Source: Stentor roeselii
Taxonomy: Eukaryota > Ciliophora > Heterotrichea > Heterotrichida > Stentoridae
Assembly (NCBI GenBank): GCA_006503475.1
Contig: RSEH01000039.1
Span: 1 to 64,000, forward strand
DNA length: 64,000 bases
Reading direction: 5' to 3'
Positions 43,628 through 53,474 of this stretch are shown here, one piece after another (the stretch's first letter is position 1; each line of letters begins with the position of its first letter). The notes beneath the pieces were generated by a model that saw only the letters and a list, made by a program, of their open reading frames with translations, did no database searches and was not told where the DNA came from. The translations under genes were made by a program, and so were the position numbers.

Positions 43628-43852
43628 TTAAGATTGGCAAGGCGATATTTCTAAATCGTATGGCTGCTCTTTTATCACTTGTAATGTCGACTTGGAGCAG
43701 CGGATTATAGAGATTATTCGAGAGTTATGAGAAAGTTTCGGAGATATTGAAAATTCAGAAGTTTCTTTTCGAAGATTTTTTCGTTCCTTGATTTCATCTT
43801 CTTCTTGGATTAACTTGGTCAGTTTCGAGTATTTAATTTGGCTGCAGCCCAT
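43628..43852 (-). CDS. Small protein with N-terminal acylation motif
   Basis: Open frame of 74 codons starting MGCSQIKYSKL, with Gly2 and Cys3 fit for myristoylation and palmitoylation as in the two CDPKs of this window. The rest is charged and partly helical (LIQEEDEIKERKNLRKE), ending DLEISPCQS. It has no known domain. The acylation motif, ordinary codon use and fit between two same-strand genes favour a real membrane-tethered peptide. A chance open frame is the alternative. Confidence 0.5.
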   Translation of the reverse strand: MGCSQIKYSKLTKLIQEEDEIKERKNLRKETSEFSISPKLSHNSRIISIIRCSKSTLQVIKEQPYDLEISPCQS

Positions 43853-44120
43853 TTATATTAGAAATTAAGCACCTAAATAATTGATAATAAAATAATTCGT
43901 TTTCAGGTTTATTTGGAATTTCTTTCTACTTTTTTCCTGATAAAAAACCGGTTATCTATTAAATTCTAAGAAATATCTTCAAGAATCCCATAAAAAACTT
44001 AATATTTTCATCAAATTTCTTTAAACTATTCTAAATTCTATTTACTAAAATATTTTCCTTATTAATTCCATCAAATCCTTAAATAAGCGATTTATCTTTA
44101 ATTATCTTATAAAAAACATC

Positions 44121-47100
44121 CTACTTATTCGTCCTATTCAGTTTCTGAATGCGAGTCCTCAATTCATTTACCAGTTCCTGATCATCAGGTACCGCAGGTT
44201 TATTAAGCAAGGTATTGACTTTATGTTTCAAGTCACTTAAAGTAGAGTTGATTTCAATCTGACTAGCAGTATTCGATATTCCATATCTTTGCTTCATAAT
44301 TGTGAGCCTTTTCTGAAATTCCTGAAAATTATACCCAGCAGAGGCTTCATCCTTTTCCTCCTTCTTCGTTTCCCTCAAGTCCTTAAGTGCCTCAGTGACC
44401 TGTGCTGACATTTTATTTCCCATCAAGGCTAAATAAACAGAAATTTCAACTTTTGGGTTCTTTTGAAGCTGTTCATCAAGTTTTTTGACACCAGCATCAA
44501 AGTCGTACTTGATAAGTTCAACAACATCAGCAACAACAGGGTCGACTTTCGGCTGAACCTCAACAAAAGGGTTAACCGAGACGTTTAAAGCTGAAAGAAT
44601 CCATTTTTCAATTAAAAGGTCAGGAGCGTGATGTTGTCTTACAAATTCATAACTGCTCCAAACGGCATTTCCTTGAACTTTCACGATTTCAACTAAAAAG
44701 GACTTCAAAGTTTTAACACCCAGGTCATCATTGAGAGAGTTTTTCACTTGAATCAGGTACTCATGCATTGCAAGGAAGACCTTACCAACTTCTATCTGCT
44801 GAATGATAACCTGCAGATTTTTCATGATTTTCATCAAACATCTGGTGATCATTCCAGGCATCTTTAAAAACCGGTTCTGCCCTCGGTACTTAGAAAGAAG
44901 CCGAATAAGCACAATGGTCATCTTAGACGGTGCAGAATGGTCTAAAAGTCTCAACATTGTGCCGTTTAAGGTCTTCAGCATCATCTCGCCCTCGCCCTTG
45001 TCACCCATTTTTTCAAGTTCCTCGATGAGAAGACGACTTAGGACCTGTTCGACCATCATATATAAACTCGTCTCAGTCAACTCACGGATAATCGCGCGAG
45101 TACTGCAGACTTTATTCAAAACGTTTAAAAAGTACTTCGCGAAGCGCAGAGGAATGTCATCGACAGGCTTTTCAAAGGTAGTGATCAAGACTCGAGTTAA
45201 AGCTTCTGAGATACTATTCGCTTTTTGTTGTAGTTCTTCTTTGTTTGACTCAAAGTTGAGGATTAAGTCGTTTATTGCGACTAATGCGTCTACTTTAGAG
45301 CTGATGTCACTGTTCTTCAAGATTTCGAGGTTTTTATCCAGCTCTGATGTGAAAGGGTCTTCAATTTTAAAGCTTTCGTAAAGCATGCTCTCTTCAGTGA
45401 TCACTGGAGTCTCGGGCTGGTCGACTGAGAGGAGGGTCTGGGCCTTGTCAGCTGAAATATCAGAAAAATTGAAGTTTTTTTGAATTTCGTAAGATTTCGC
45501 TTCAGTTTCTTTCCGTTCTAGTTTTTTTTCAAAGGTCTGAATCGTTCTTTTTGTGAAAAAATCAGTTGACTTACAAGAGTCGATTTTTTCTTCTTTTTTT
45601 TCAAGTTTCGCTTTTTCACCAAAACTGAGGTTTTTACTTTCTGATACCAAACTTCTAGACTCACTAGACCCAAAGCGCTTAGAAGATGCGAAATTAGGAC
45701 TTTTTGGTTCACGACGGTCGAAAGATTCAGTTGGTTTCCTTTTAAGAGTGAGAGTTAAAAGACTTTTTTTTTCAGGTTTTAAACTTTCTCGGTCTGTTAC
45801 ATTTCCAGAAGCTTCAGGCTGAGCTTCGCGAGTTTTTGAGAAAAGAGACTTTGGAGATGACGGCTCTTTTTTTAAAGAATCCCTCTGGTCTCTAGAGCTC
45901 ATCCTTCGACCAGTCGTGGCAGAGACGACTTTAAACCGTTGGTCAAGCAAGTCTCTTACTTTATCCGACACTTCACCTGTCATGGACCAGGTCTTTTCCC
46001 CTGCAAGTTTAAAAATTTCAGCCATTGTTTGAAGAGCGGCTGTTCTAACGATGTTATCCAAACTACTCACTTGTTTTATTATCGCTTTCACGTCTTTACT
46101 CTGAATTATGTTAAGACCGAAGTCTTGGATTAGACTTGAAAGTTCTTCTAAACATTCTACTTTTGATTTCGCGTTTTTCGAACTGCAACCTTGAAGGATA
46201 AATGAAAAGACCTTGTCGGTTGGGTAGATTGAAACTGAAGAGTGAAGAAGACCTCGGATTGTTTGTTTAAAGTTTGGATTTCCTGACTTTTCACAGATTA
46301 TCGGGTAGAAAAGACCTGCTTCGATGTCGTGAAGGTAGTACTGAAGGTCGGATAAGGTGTTGATTAAAACCTGCAACATTTCAAAGATTGCTTTATGAAG
46401 CTGTGTATTCGCATTTTCTTGTAAAGTAAGCCAAGTCCATTTGAATAAAATGTCTACAATTTCAGAAGCGTTTTTCTTCTCTGAAAGAATTAAGTTCTGT
46501 AAATAAGCAACTCCTTCAACTTGCTTCTTAAAATCGCTGTTACACAAAAAGTTAAACAAATCATTTGAAAATACCTGCCGAGCTTGTTCTTTTGTCCTTT
46601 CCAGGAATTCCGGGCGAAAATCTTCGACGCTCCATTTGAACTTAGCTTCGATTTCAAGTCGTTTTTCTTTGTTACCTACGTTAACGATAGAAATTTCTAA
46701 GGAACTTAGAAGAAAAGTTCTAGATTTTTTTATTGGACTTTTTACATCTTCACTTCTTGCTGAAATAACTGATTTTTTCCTGACTACTTCTTTTACCGGG
46801 ACTCTTTCCTGAACAGATCCTGCATTTCTATGATTTTTTGGTAAATTCTCATCTTTTCCTTTATATTTCTCTAAAACCGGCATCAAAGTATTTAAAATAG
46901 CAGGTTTTATATCTTTTAAATAAACCTGAAAAGCTTCAAACCCAACGATTTCTACAATTTCCGAATAAAAACTTTCAGCAAGATTACGAATAAGAGCGTT
47001 TCGATCCTGTAAACAAGCTAAAGTGCCTTGAACATAAATTTTCATATCAAGTGATCTAAAGTGATGTTTTTGTTCAATAAGCCATTTGAGTAGCTCACTT

Positions 47101-50012
47101 CTAAGTTCAGGGTTATCAGTTGCAAGAGGTCCCGCAGCGTAAAGAATGACTGATTCAAACCCTGCTTCTTCAGCCCACTTGTTAATTGCATTCAAAGCGT
47201 CTTGTCTCAGAAGGTTTTGCTTGTCAGCAAGGCAGGTAAGAATTCCAGGAAGCATTTGTTTCGCGAAAACTTTTGAATCAGCCCCAAGAGAACCTGCGAG
47301 TTTTCCTGATAACAACAGAACTTGCCGAACTACTGCCTTGTTCGGGTCTGAAAGTCTTCCGACCAGTCCTTTCACTGCATTTTCAAGTCCCGTTGTTAAC
47401 ACCCTGCAAGAGTTGGAGTCTAAAATTCCTTCAAATTCATCTAAAGCTTCTTTGCGGGTCTTCCAGTTATTATCTGAAAGTTTTTTTAATAGAGCTGGAG
47501 TCAGTAGTTTTTCAATGTTTGCCCTGGGAAAAAGGTCTTCCAGGGCTTTTTTCATATCAGGCTGTGACTCTTGTCCTTTGAAGGACTTGAAAGAGGACTT
47601 GCTTTGAATTTGAGTTTTACTAAACTCTTCTTGAAGGACTTTCAAGGTTGCTTCTTTGATATCAGAGAGCATTGGAAGTAACTTGTCTCCGAGGAAGGAA
47701 AAAAGAAGGACTGCCAGGCCCTGTCCTGCCTTTTTAATGGAAGGGTTGGCTTGGGCAAGTGCGGCTTTAGTGAAATCGACGAGTTCTTTTAAGTTAATAG
47801 TATGGACTCCGTATTCACTGATTATTTTGCAGATACAAGAGGAGCTTTCAGTGAGAACTTTAGGCTTGGAACAGTCTGAAGTGCCTTTGACGATACTTGA
47901 GACTACAAATTTAGGACCTAAGGTCTCTGCAAGGGACATGATGCAGGAAATTAAAACTTCAGAGAGTTTTCCATCTGAGAACTTGTCAAGAGCCGAAGCG
48001 GTTAGAACTCCGAAGCCTGCCTTTTTTGAAATCGGAGTTAACTCGTTGATTACTTGAAAAGACTCAATCGCTGCTTTGACGACGTTGAAATTGTTCTCTT
48101 TCCAGTCCTTTACTGTCATCCGGATGAACTTTAAAAGACTTTCTGAAGATCCTGGAAGTTTATTCACGTTTAAACGCGCCCATTGCTGAAGACTTTGAAG
48201 ACCTGATTGTTTTTCTTTCCAGGTAGTTTCTTTTAATTGCTTTAAAATTTCTGATGGAAGAAGAGAAATCATTTGGGATTCGACTTCTTCATTTGATAGG
48301 TGAATTGTTAGGTCTTCGTCTTCGCCCTGTGGCTTTGAAGGTGTTTTTGATGAGTCTTTTAATGGAGGCTTTTTAGGCTGAGGAGTTTTCGGCTCTTTTT
48401 TCTCTTCTGACTTTGAAGGTGTTGAAGACTTGCAGATATCTATTTTTTCTATTTTTTTTTCTTCAGGTTTTAAATTTTTTTCACAGTCTTCAAGTTTTTT
48501 TAACTTTGAAGCAGGAAGGTCTTTCAACAATGGCTGAACAATTTCAGGAAATTTTTTAAGTAAAGAAGAAATCAGCTTAAAAGAAGAGTTTCTGACTTCA
48601 GGAGAACTGTCATCTGTATTTTTTTTGCAAATCCCTGCTAAGACCCGAGCAACACCTTTAAGTTCAGCTTGATTATTTTCCACAACTTTTTCCACCCATA
48701 GACAAGTATTTGACTTAACCAGGGGATTCGGGTCTTCTAAAGCAAGTCGAAGGTCTTCAAGAATAGAGTCAAAGGAAAAGCTGAACAAAAGGTTATCTAA
48801 ACAAAAATTCGCCTCTGTCAAGACCTGAGTTTTTTTATCTTTATATTTTTGGATTATCACTGGAAAAAATTGCTTTGCGTAAGACTCGAAGTACTTTCTC
48901 TGGCCTTTTGCGAGAAGACCGACGAGCTTTATAGCTTGAAGGGTGACTTGCAAGTTACTGTCATTTATAAGTCTTTTAGCTAAGGTGACCAGTTCGATTG
49001 GATTCTTTTCAGCGAGTTTTGGATAATTTGCTTCATTGTTAAGTTCTTCTAAAGCCTGTTTCTTGTCAGTCCACTTTTCAAAGGCCAGGACAGTGTTAAC
49101 CCATTTTTCCCCATATTTAGAAAAAATGTCTTTTGCATCTGCCATGTCGTAAACATCAATTTTTTGATTCTTTACTGGAGTTTTTTCAGCTCTGCTGAGA
49201 TTTTCTTCACTTTTCAACCATCTTGAAGGAACTGGAATTTCGTTGATTTCTCCGAAGGCAGCTTTTAATTCATCTTGTTGGGATTTTTTTAATTTTTCAA
49301 CGAATGGATTAATCAACTCGCGAACCCATCGAAAGCATTCTTTGTAAAAGTTCATCGCTTCAGTTCTGACAGAAGGGTTACTTGCACCTGCAGCTTTTTC
49401 AATAAATCCGACGAATGACTTAAAAGGCACTTTTTTTGCTCCGAAGTGATTTAATAGAAGAGTCGCTGAAGTGATTCCTGCCGCTTGGACCTTCACGTTT
49501 TTGTTAGTGATGCAAAAAATTATTCCTGCGAAAAATCCTTCGAAATTGTCTTTATGAACTGAGAAGAAATCAAGTAAAAATGCAGATGCTTCGCTTTTTA
49601 TGTTCGATTTGCTGGAAATTAGAACTTTTTCGATCACTGCTCGAGAGATTGACTCGTTGTGAGGTAAAAGTGAGTCAGGTGATCTGATTAAATAGACTTT
49701 AGCTACTTCCAGGGATTTCTCTTGGGCTGCTGGGTTTGAATCACTTAAATATTTGGAGATATGGATGGCGAGGTCTAAGGGGACTGTGTCTGGTCCTGAG
49801 GTTAGAGAATGGACTAAGTCTTCGTAAGCTCTGGCCCTAGTTTTCCAGTTTTTCGATTCAAGCCTTTTAGCCAAAGGTCCACTTTCTTCAGCATCTTCAT
49901 CGATGACCCTAGCCTGAGACCCATATCTTTCCTTATCCTGAGAACAACCTTCTTCCTCCTCCAGACAATTCAAATAAGAACCTTTTCCACTAATCGGGAG
50001 GTCGTCTAACAT
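44121..50012 (-). CDS. CKAP5: XMAP215/Dis1/CKAP5-family TOG microtubule polymerase
   Basis: About 1963 residues from the first ATG at 50012. The frame is open a few codons further but without ATG. Arrays of HEAT repeats form at least five TOG domains. TOG1 starts near 50 (LESKNWKTRARAYEDLVHSL) and TOG2 near 300 (FEKWTDKKQALEELNNEA). TOG3 starts near 610 (LKETTWKEKQSGLQSLQQW), TOG4 near 850 (LSDNNWKTRKEALDEFEGIL) and TOG5 near 1120. The W-(K/T)xR-x-(E/A)AL signature at each start is the tubulin-binding loop. A Lys/Ser-rich linker and a C-terminal helical region follow. The family adds tubulin to plus ends and acts at basal bodies and spindles. All domains look intact. Confidence 0.9.
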   Translation of the reverse strand: MLDDLPISGKGSYLNCLEEEEGCSQDKERYGSQARVIDEDAEESGPLAKRLESKNWKTRARAYEDLVHSLTSGPDTVPLDLAIHISKYLSDSNPAAQEKSLEVAKVYLIRSPDSLLPHNESISRAVIEKVLISSKSNIKSEASAFLLDFFSVHKDNFEGFFAGIIFCITNKNVKVQAAGITSATLLLNHFGAKKVPFKSFVGFIEKAAGASNPSVRTEAMNFYKECFRWVRELINPFVEKLKKSQQDELKAAFGEINEIPVPSRWLKSEENLSRAEKTPVKNQKIDVYDMADAKDIFSKYGEKWVNTVLAFEKWTDKKQALEELNNEANYPKLAEKNPIELVTLAKRLINDSNLQVTLQAIKLVGLLAKGQRKYFESYAKQFFPVIIQKYKDKKTQVLTEANFCLDNLLFSFSFDSILEDLRLALEDPNPLVKSNTCLWVEKVVENNQAELKGVARVLAGICKKNTDDSSPEVRNSSFKLISSLLKKFPEIVQPLLKDLPASKLKKLEDCEKNLKPEEKKIEKIDICKSSTPSKSEEKKEPKTPQPKKPPLKDSSKTPSKPQGEDEDLTIHLSNEEVESQMISLLPSEILKQLKETTWKEKQSGLQSLQQWARLNVNKLPGSSESLLKFIRMTVKDWKENNFNVVKAAIESFQVINELTPISKKAGFGVLTASALDKFSDGKLSEVLISCIMSLAETLGPKFVVSSIVKGTSDCSKPKVLTESSSCICKIISEYGVHTINLKELVDFTKAALAQANPSIKKAGQGLAVLLFSFLGDKLLPMLSDIKEATLKVLQEEFSKTQIQSKSSFKSFKGQESQPDMKKALEDLFPRANIEKLLTPALLKKLSDNNWKTRKEALDEFEGILDSNSCRVLTTGLENAVKGLVGRLSDPNKAVVRQVLLLSGKLAGSLGADSKVFAKQMLPGILTCLADKQNLLRQDALNAINKWAEEAGFESVILYAAGPLATDNPELRSELLKWLIEQKHHFRSLDMKIYVQGTLACLQDRNALIRNLAESFYSEIVEIVGFEAFQVYLKDIKPAILNTLMPVLEKYKGKDENLPKNHRNAGSVQERVPVKEVVRKKSVISARSEDVKSPIKKSRTFLLSSLEISIVNVGNKEKRLEIEAKFKWSVEDFRPEFLERTKEQARQVFSNDLFNFLCNSDFKKQVEGVAYLQNLILSEKKNASEIVDILFKWTWLTLQENANTQLHKAIFEMLQVLINTLSDLQYYLHDIEAGLFYPIICEKSGNPNFKQTIRGLLHSSVSIYPTDKVFSFILQGCSSKNAKSKVECLEELSSLIQDFGLNIIQSKDVKAIIKQVSSLDNIVRTAALQTMAEIFKLAGEKTWSMTGEVSDKVRDLLDQRFKVVSATTGRRMSSRDQRDSLKKEPSSPKSLFSKTREAQPEASGNVTDRESLKPEKKSLLTLTLKRKPTESFDRREPKSPNFASSKRFGSSESRSLVSESKNLSFGEKAKLEKKEEKIDSCKSTDFFTKRTIQTFEKKLERKETEAKSYEIQKNFNFSDISADKAQTLLSVDQPETPVITEESMLYESFKIEDPFTSELDKNLEILKNSDISSKVDALVAINDLILNFESNKEELQQKANSISEALTRVLITTFEKPVDDIPLRFAKYFLNVLNKVCSTRAIIRELTETSLYMMVEQVLSRLLIEELEKMGDKGEGEMMLKTLNGTMLRLLDHSAPSKMTIVLIRLLSKYRGQNRFLKMPGMITRCLMKIMKNLQVIIQQIEVGKVFLAMHEYLIQVKNSLNDDLGVKTLKSFLVEIVKVQGNAVWSSYEFVRQHHAPDLLIEKWILSALNVSVNPFVEVQPKVDPVVADVVELIKYDFDAGVKKLDEQLQKNPKVEISVYLALMGNKMSAQVTEALKDLRETKKEEKDEASAGYNFQEFQKRLTIMKQRYGISNTASQIEINSTLSDLKHKVNTLLNKPAVPDDQELVNELRTRIQKLNRTNK

Positions 50013-50027
50013 ATTTAAATAAAACAA

Positions 50028-50567
50028 CTAAACCTGGAACATATCTAAAAACTCTTGGTCAAGTGACGACAAAAGCGGTCCTGCAGGTTTATTAGTAGCA
50101 GGTCTAGCAGCATACTTCGAAGTCTTATGAGCACTAGCAATTCTTCTACTTTTATCATGACTAACAACAATGATCGGCACTTCATAAAGTTTCCCAGCAG
50201 TCGGCGGTCCTCGACTAGGAAAAATTTCATGAATCTCAGAAGATGCTTCTTTTCCAGTACTTGTCCTTCTACATTTAATATTTTGAGTTTTGGGTCTTTT
50301 TGTTCCTTCTTCCCAAACATGTTCAAAGTCTTCTGGAATTGGACTTTCAGCTGGTCGGTTCACTCTATGATCTACTCTTTCATTGTGACCTGAAGTCTTC
50401 ACTGGCTGTCGAGGGTTGTGAGAAGAGAAACCAGCACCTTTTACTGAGATTCCTGATGTCGGTATTTGGCTCATCGCGTACTTCGAAGAACTTGTCGGAA
50501 CTCGTGATTGGGTGAAAATGTTTTCAGCTTTTTCAGGACGTGGAGCGGTTCCACCTCTTTTGCTCAT
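50028..50567 (-). CDS. Unknown basic, disordered protein
   Basis: Protein of 179 residues rich in Pro, Ser, Arg and Lys (GGTAPRPEKAENIF, PSRGPPTAGK), with a short hydrophobic-acidic end SLDQEFLDMFQV. No domain recognised. Ordinary coding composition, a clean ATG and TAG, and a fit between genes support it as real. Its stop is 16 nt before the TOG gene's ATG on the same strand. A microtubule-linked role would be speculation based only on the neighbour. Confidence 0.6.
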   Translation of the reverse strand: MSKRGGTAPRPEKAENIFTQSRVPTSSSKYAMSQIPTSGISVKGAGFSSHNPRQPVKTSGHNERVDHRVNRPAESPIPEDFEHVWEEGTKRPKTQNIKCRRTSTGKEASSEIHEIFPSRGPPTAGKLYEVPIIVVSHDKSRRIASAHKTSKYAARPATNKPAGPLLSSLDQEFLDMFQV

Positions 50568-50673
50568 TTCGCTGAATGGGGGTTACTTTGGAGACCATGG
50601 GGAAGATATTTGATAAGGCCGTCTTGGTTGCATTTTATTATAAGAGATTGACTAATTTATTATAAGAAATTAG

Positions 50674-51687
50674 CTAAAGACGCTTGTCGATAAGCTGCTC
50701 TTGGGAAAAACTTGCACCTTTTTGCAAAGTGAGGGTTTTTTCACTTGAAAAGTCCCCTGGCCAGTACATATTACTTACTGGGAACTCAGGGAGAAGTTTG
50801 AGAATTTTGTAAGCAGAAGCCACAAGTTCACTACAGAAAAAACCGGTCTGGTCTTTGATATCCCTATCTTTTGATAAGAAAAAGAAGTCTTTCACACTAA
50901 AGCGAAACTTTTTGTTAATAACTTTCCTGATGAACTCCAAAAGGTCAGATGTTTTGTCTTCAGACACCTGGAAGTTCAGTTTACGGTAAAAAAGACTGTA
51001 CAAGTCATTAAAAATGATATCGTTTAACAACTCCCTCCAAGGAACTAAGCAGACTCCGCCCATGACTGCTTGAAAAAGATGTAAACTTCCTTGAATCTCG
51101 ACAATCATCCCAACATGATCAAAGTGACTTCGAGTGAAAGTCCTTTGAAGTCCTGCAGGCAAATGACTACTTCTGAACAAAATCAAATCACCTGTTTTTG
51201 CTGACCTTGCGAAATCATAGACACTGATTCGAGGCTTTTTCCAGAAAAATGAGGTTTTTGCGAGAAATGCACTTTTTCGGTTTTTGGAGAAAATGGTGAC
51301 TTGCTTTGAAAGGATTTGATACCAGTCTTGGGCTTCCTCTTCGCAGTGGGCTTTTAAGGTGAAGATCCTTTTGGAATTAGAGATTTTTATAATGATTTTT
51401 TTTGAATTCACAGAAATTGATAAATGGAGAAGGTTCAAGGGGATTGAACCTCCTTGCTTTTTTTTTTGGTCTGTGTAGAAATATTCTAGGGTGTTCATGG
51501 AAAGTACGAAGTATCGGGAAACCCATCTTTTGAACAGACCTGATGTTTTTTTAAGCAAATATCCTTGCTTAAGTGTTTCGTGTGAGGAAGATTGATAGGA
51601 TTCGCAATCGGAAGTCTCTTTGATGTCGACGAGAATGCAGGGTTCAGAATCTGAGGTGCTACCCTTTTCTTTGTAACTTTCGTCCAT
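50674..51687 (-). CDS. PH domain fused to a YiiX-like permuted papain-fold hydrolase
   Basis: Protein of 337 residues. A PH domain covers about 40-130 (LKQGYLLKKTSGLFKRWVSR, then the closing helix with AQDWYQILS). After a linker, residues about 160-335 show the permuted NlpC/P60-like fold. TGDLILFRSSHLPAG is followed by FDHVGMIVE with the His, and later FFCSELVASAYKIL with the Cys, so His precedes Cys as in the YaeF/YiiX class (C92). The domain ends NMYWPGDFSSE. Such enzymes are cysteine amidases or acyl hydrolases, and the PH domain would target membranes. Substrate unknown. A close paralogue is next to it. Confidence 0.75.
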   Translation of the reverse strand: MDESYKEKGSTSDSEPCILVDIKETSDCESYQSSSHETLKQGYLLKKTSGLFKRWVSRYFVLSMNTLEYFYTDQKKKQGGSIPLNLLHLSISVNSKKIIIKISNSKRIFTLKAHCEEEAQDWYQILSKQVTIFSKNRKSAFLAKTSFFWKKPRISVYDFARSAKTGDLILFRSSHLPAGLQRTFTRSHFDHVGMIVEIQGSLHLFQAVMGGVCLVPWRELLNDIIFNDLYSLFYRKLNFQVSEDKTSDLLEFIRKVINKKFRFSVKDFFFLSKDRDIKDQTGFFCSELVASAYKILKLLPEFPVSNMYWPGDFSSEKTLTLQKGASFSQEQLIDKRL

Positions 51688-51751
51688 ATTAATATATTAA
51701 TATAGTTATTCATTGATATTAAATAATAAACACTTAAATATAAACAAATCT

Positions 51752-52750
51752 TTACTCTAAATCAAAATCTACAAAAACACTAGAAGTAAAAGCAGCTCCT
51801 CCAATCAACTGAATATTTTTCTTATCATAAAAATCCCCAGGCCAATACCTACTTGCAGGAGGTCGTTCAGGCAACAACCCCAATACCTTATAAGCCATGG
51901 CAACTAATTCACTACAAAAAAATCCTCTTTTCTCCTGAGGTAATTTATCCATTTTTCTCGCAAGTAGTTTCCCCGTAGAAATCCTGAACTTCATTCCAAT
52001 AACCGAGTTAATAAAAGCTTCAAGTTTATTCAAAGCTTCAAAGTTTCTATCAAATTCAAGTTTCCGATGCAAGACCTTGACATCCGGGTCTCCAACTTGC
52101 AAAAAATCTTCCCAATAAACAACTTCAACCCCTCCTCCAGAAGTAGCTTGTAAAAAACTGACTCTTTTTCCATATTTCAAGACAAGTGCAATATGGTCAT
52201 ATTCGCATGACGTTACAAATCTTTGTACTTTAGAAGAAAAGCTACTGCTTCGAAATAAAAGAACATCTCCTGTCTTGCAAGACTTGACAAAATCCTTCTG
52301 ACTGACCAGCGGATGTTTCCAGTAAACAATTTTCTGACCCAAGGGCAGAACTCGCTTGTTTCCTTTAGAAGAAAGAACTGCCAAGGATAAGGCGTAGACC
52401 CAATCAACTGCATTTTGCTCATTTTTCGCTTTAAAGCGAAAAATCCTGGAGGTTCCGAGAGGGACAATACGAAATTCTGAATCTTGTAAATGAACATCTG
52501 CTGTGATTAGGTTGAAATTGAGGACTCCTCCTAGTTTTGATTTGTTTTTGTCGTAAAAGTACTTAAACTCGTTGTTTTCTAACATGAAATATCGGCGCAC
52601 CCATCGTCGGAACACCCCAGATGTTCTTTTTAGAAGAAAGCCTTCTTTGAATGGGATCACTTGCGAAGGTTCTGTCAACGAAGGCCTGAGAATTTCATGA
52701 AAACTTGAAGACTCTGAATAAATTTCGCTGTTTGTATGGCTTATATGCAT
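51752..52750 (-). CDS. PH domain fused to a YiiX-like papain-fold hydrolase, tandem paralogue
   Basis: About 332 residues from the ATG at 52750. An ATG at 52852 also lies in the open frame, but it would fall inside the preceding gene. The 52750 start also gives a length like the paralogue's. The PH domain is GFLLKRTSGVFRRWVRR to DWVYALSLA. The hydrolase has TGDVLLFRSSSFSS, YDHIALVLK (His), FFCSELVAMAYKVLG (Cys) and SRYWPGDFY. Both catalytic residues are conserved, so both copies are probably active. The gene starts 15 nt after the stop of the upstream gene. Head-to-tail duplication is the simplest origin. Confidence 0.75.
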   Translation of the reverse strand: MHISHTNSEIYSESSSFHEILRPSLTEPSQVIPFKEGFLLKRTSGVFRRWVRRYFMLENNEFKYFYDKNKSKLGGVLNFNLITADVHLQDSEFRIVPLGTSRIFRFKAKNEQNAVDWVYALSLAVLSSKGNKRVLPLGQKIVYWKHPLVSQKDFVKSCKTGDVLLFRSSSFSSKVQRFVTSCEYDHIALVLKYGKRVSFLQATSGGGVEVVYWEDFLQVGDPDVKVLHRKLEFDRNFEALNKLEAFINSVIGMKFRISTGKLLARKMDKLPQEKRGFFCSELVAMAYKVLGLLPERPPASRYWPGDFYDKKNIQLIGGAAFTSSVFVDFDLE

Positions 52751-52764
52751 TAATTTTGAAATTA

Positions 52765-53472
52765 TTAAGTTTTTACCTTTGGGAATAATAAATTTCGGTC
52801 TGGCTTGAACAATAGTGTTAATTTGAACTCTTGGGTCTTGAATGTGAGACATTCTGGAAAGAGATCTGGAGTTACTTGGATTGAATTAAGGCGTAGATGT
52901 GGGTAGATGTAGTCGTCGTATTGCTTCAGTGATTTTTGTTTTGGGTAATAAAGGGTTGCGGAAGGAAAAGGTTTTAAGACTTCTGAATGGACCTCGAAGA
53001 TTTCGTCGAATATGAAGGAGGATGATGTGGATAGTTGAAAGGTCTCGGATTTTGAAGACTTGTAGTTGGAATCGATTTTTAGTTCTACCAGGTTTGATTT
53101 TGTTTTTGATAAGATTAAACTGTTTGGTAGAGAAATTTTTGAGCTTTCTGATGGGGTTTTTTGGAGGAAATCACTTAGTTTGGCCTTTTTGGGGGTTACG
53201 AGTCTAAGAGATATGATGTTTTTTCCAGTAAGGAACCATGAAAAATGGGAAAAAATCAAGGGTAATAAATTGGGTGGGATTGTTTCTATGTCTTTGGACT
53301 TTAGTTTTATCTTTCCTAGCTCAACTGAAACTGACTAATTTTTGGTTACTCTGTTCATTATTTGATTAATTTCTTTGTGTATTCCATCAAACCTAGGATC
53401 CTGATTGAAAACCTTCCCTCTTCCTTCAAAACCCTTGAAAACTTTAAAAAACCTGCAAACAATTCCCTTCAT
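52765..53472 (-). CDS. Unknown protein, two exons
   Basis: About 230 residues from ATG at 53472, with a 15-nt intron at 53335-53349. Exon 1 encodes 41 residues (MKGIVCRFFKVFKGF at the start). Exon 2 continues SVSVELGKIKLKSKDIETI with a mixed alpha/beta composition up to LLFPKVKT. No domain recognised. Alternating hydrophobic strands (FEVHSEVLKPF, FKLTLLFKPD) could form a C2- or beta-sandwich-like fold, which is only a guess. Its ATG lies 2 nt after the kelch gene's stop, and its own stop lies 15 nt before the next start, in a chain of same-strand genes. Confidence 0.65.
53335..53349 (-). other. 15-nt intron
   Basis: On the minus strand it reads gtaaccaaaaattag, with A at position 10. It joins EINQIMNR to SVSVELGK and removes an in-frame TAG. 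Confidence 0.85.
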
Positions 53473-53474
53473 AT

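Noticed and set aside
50013-50027. Upstream extension of the TOG-protein frame
   Set aside because: It begins with TTG, and the first ATG is at 50012.
52751-52852. Earlier ATG for the second PH-hydrolase gene
   Set aside because: It would overlap the 3' end of the preceding gene by about 90 nt. The ATG at 52750 gives the paralogue's length.
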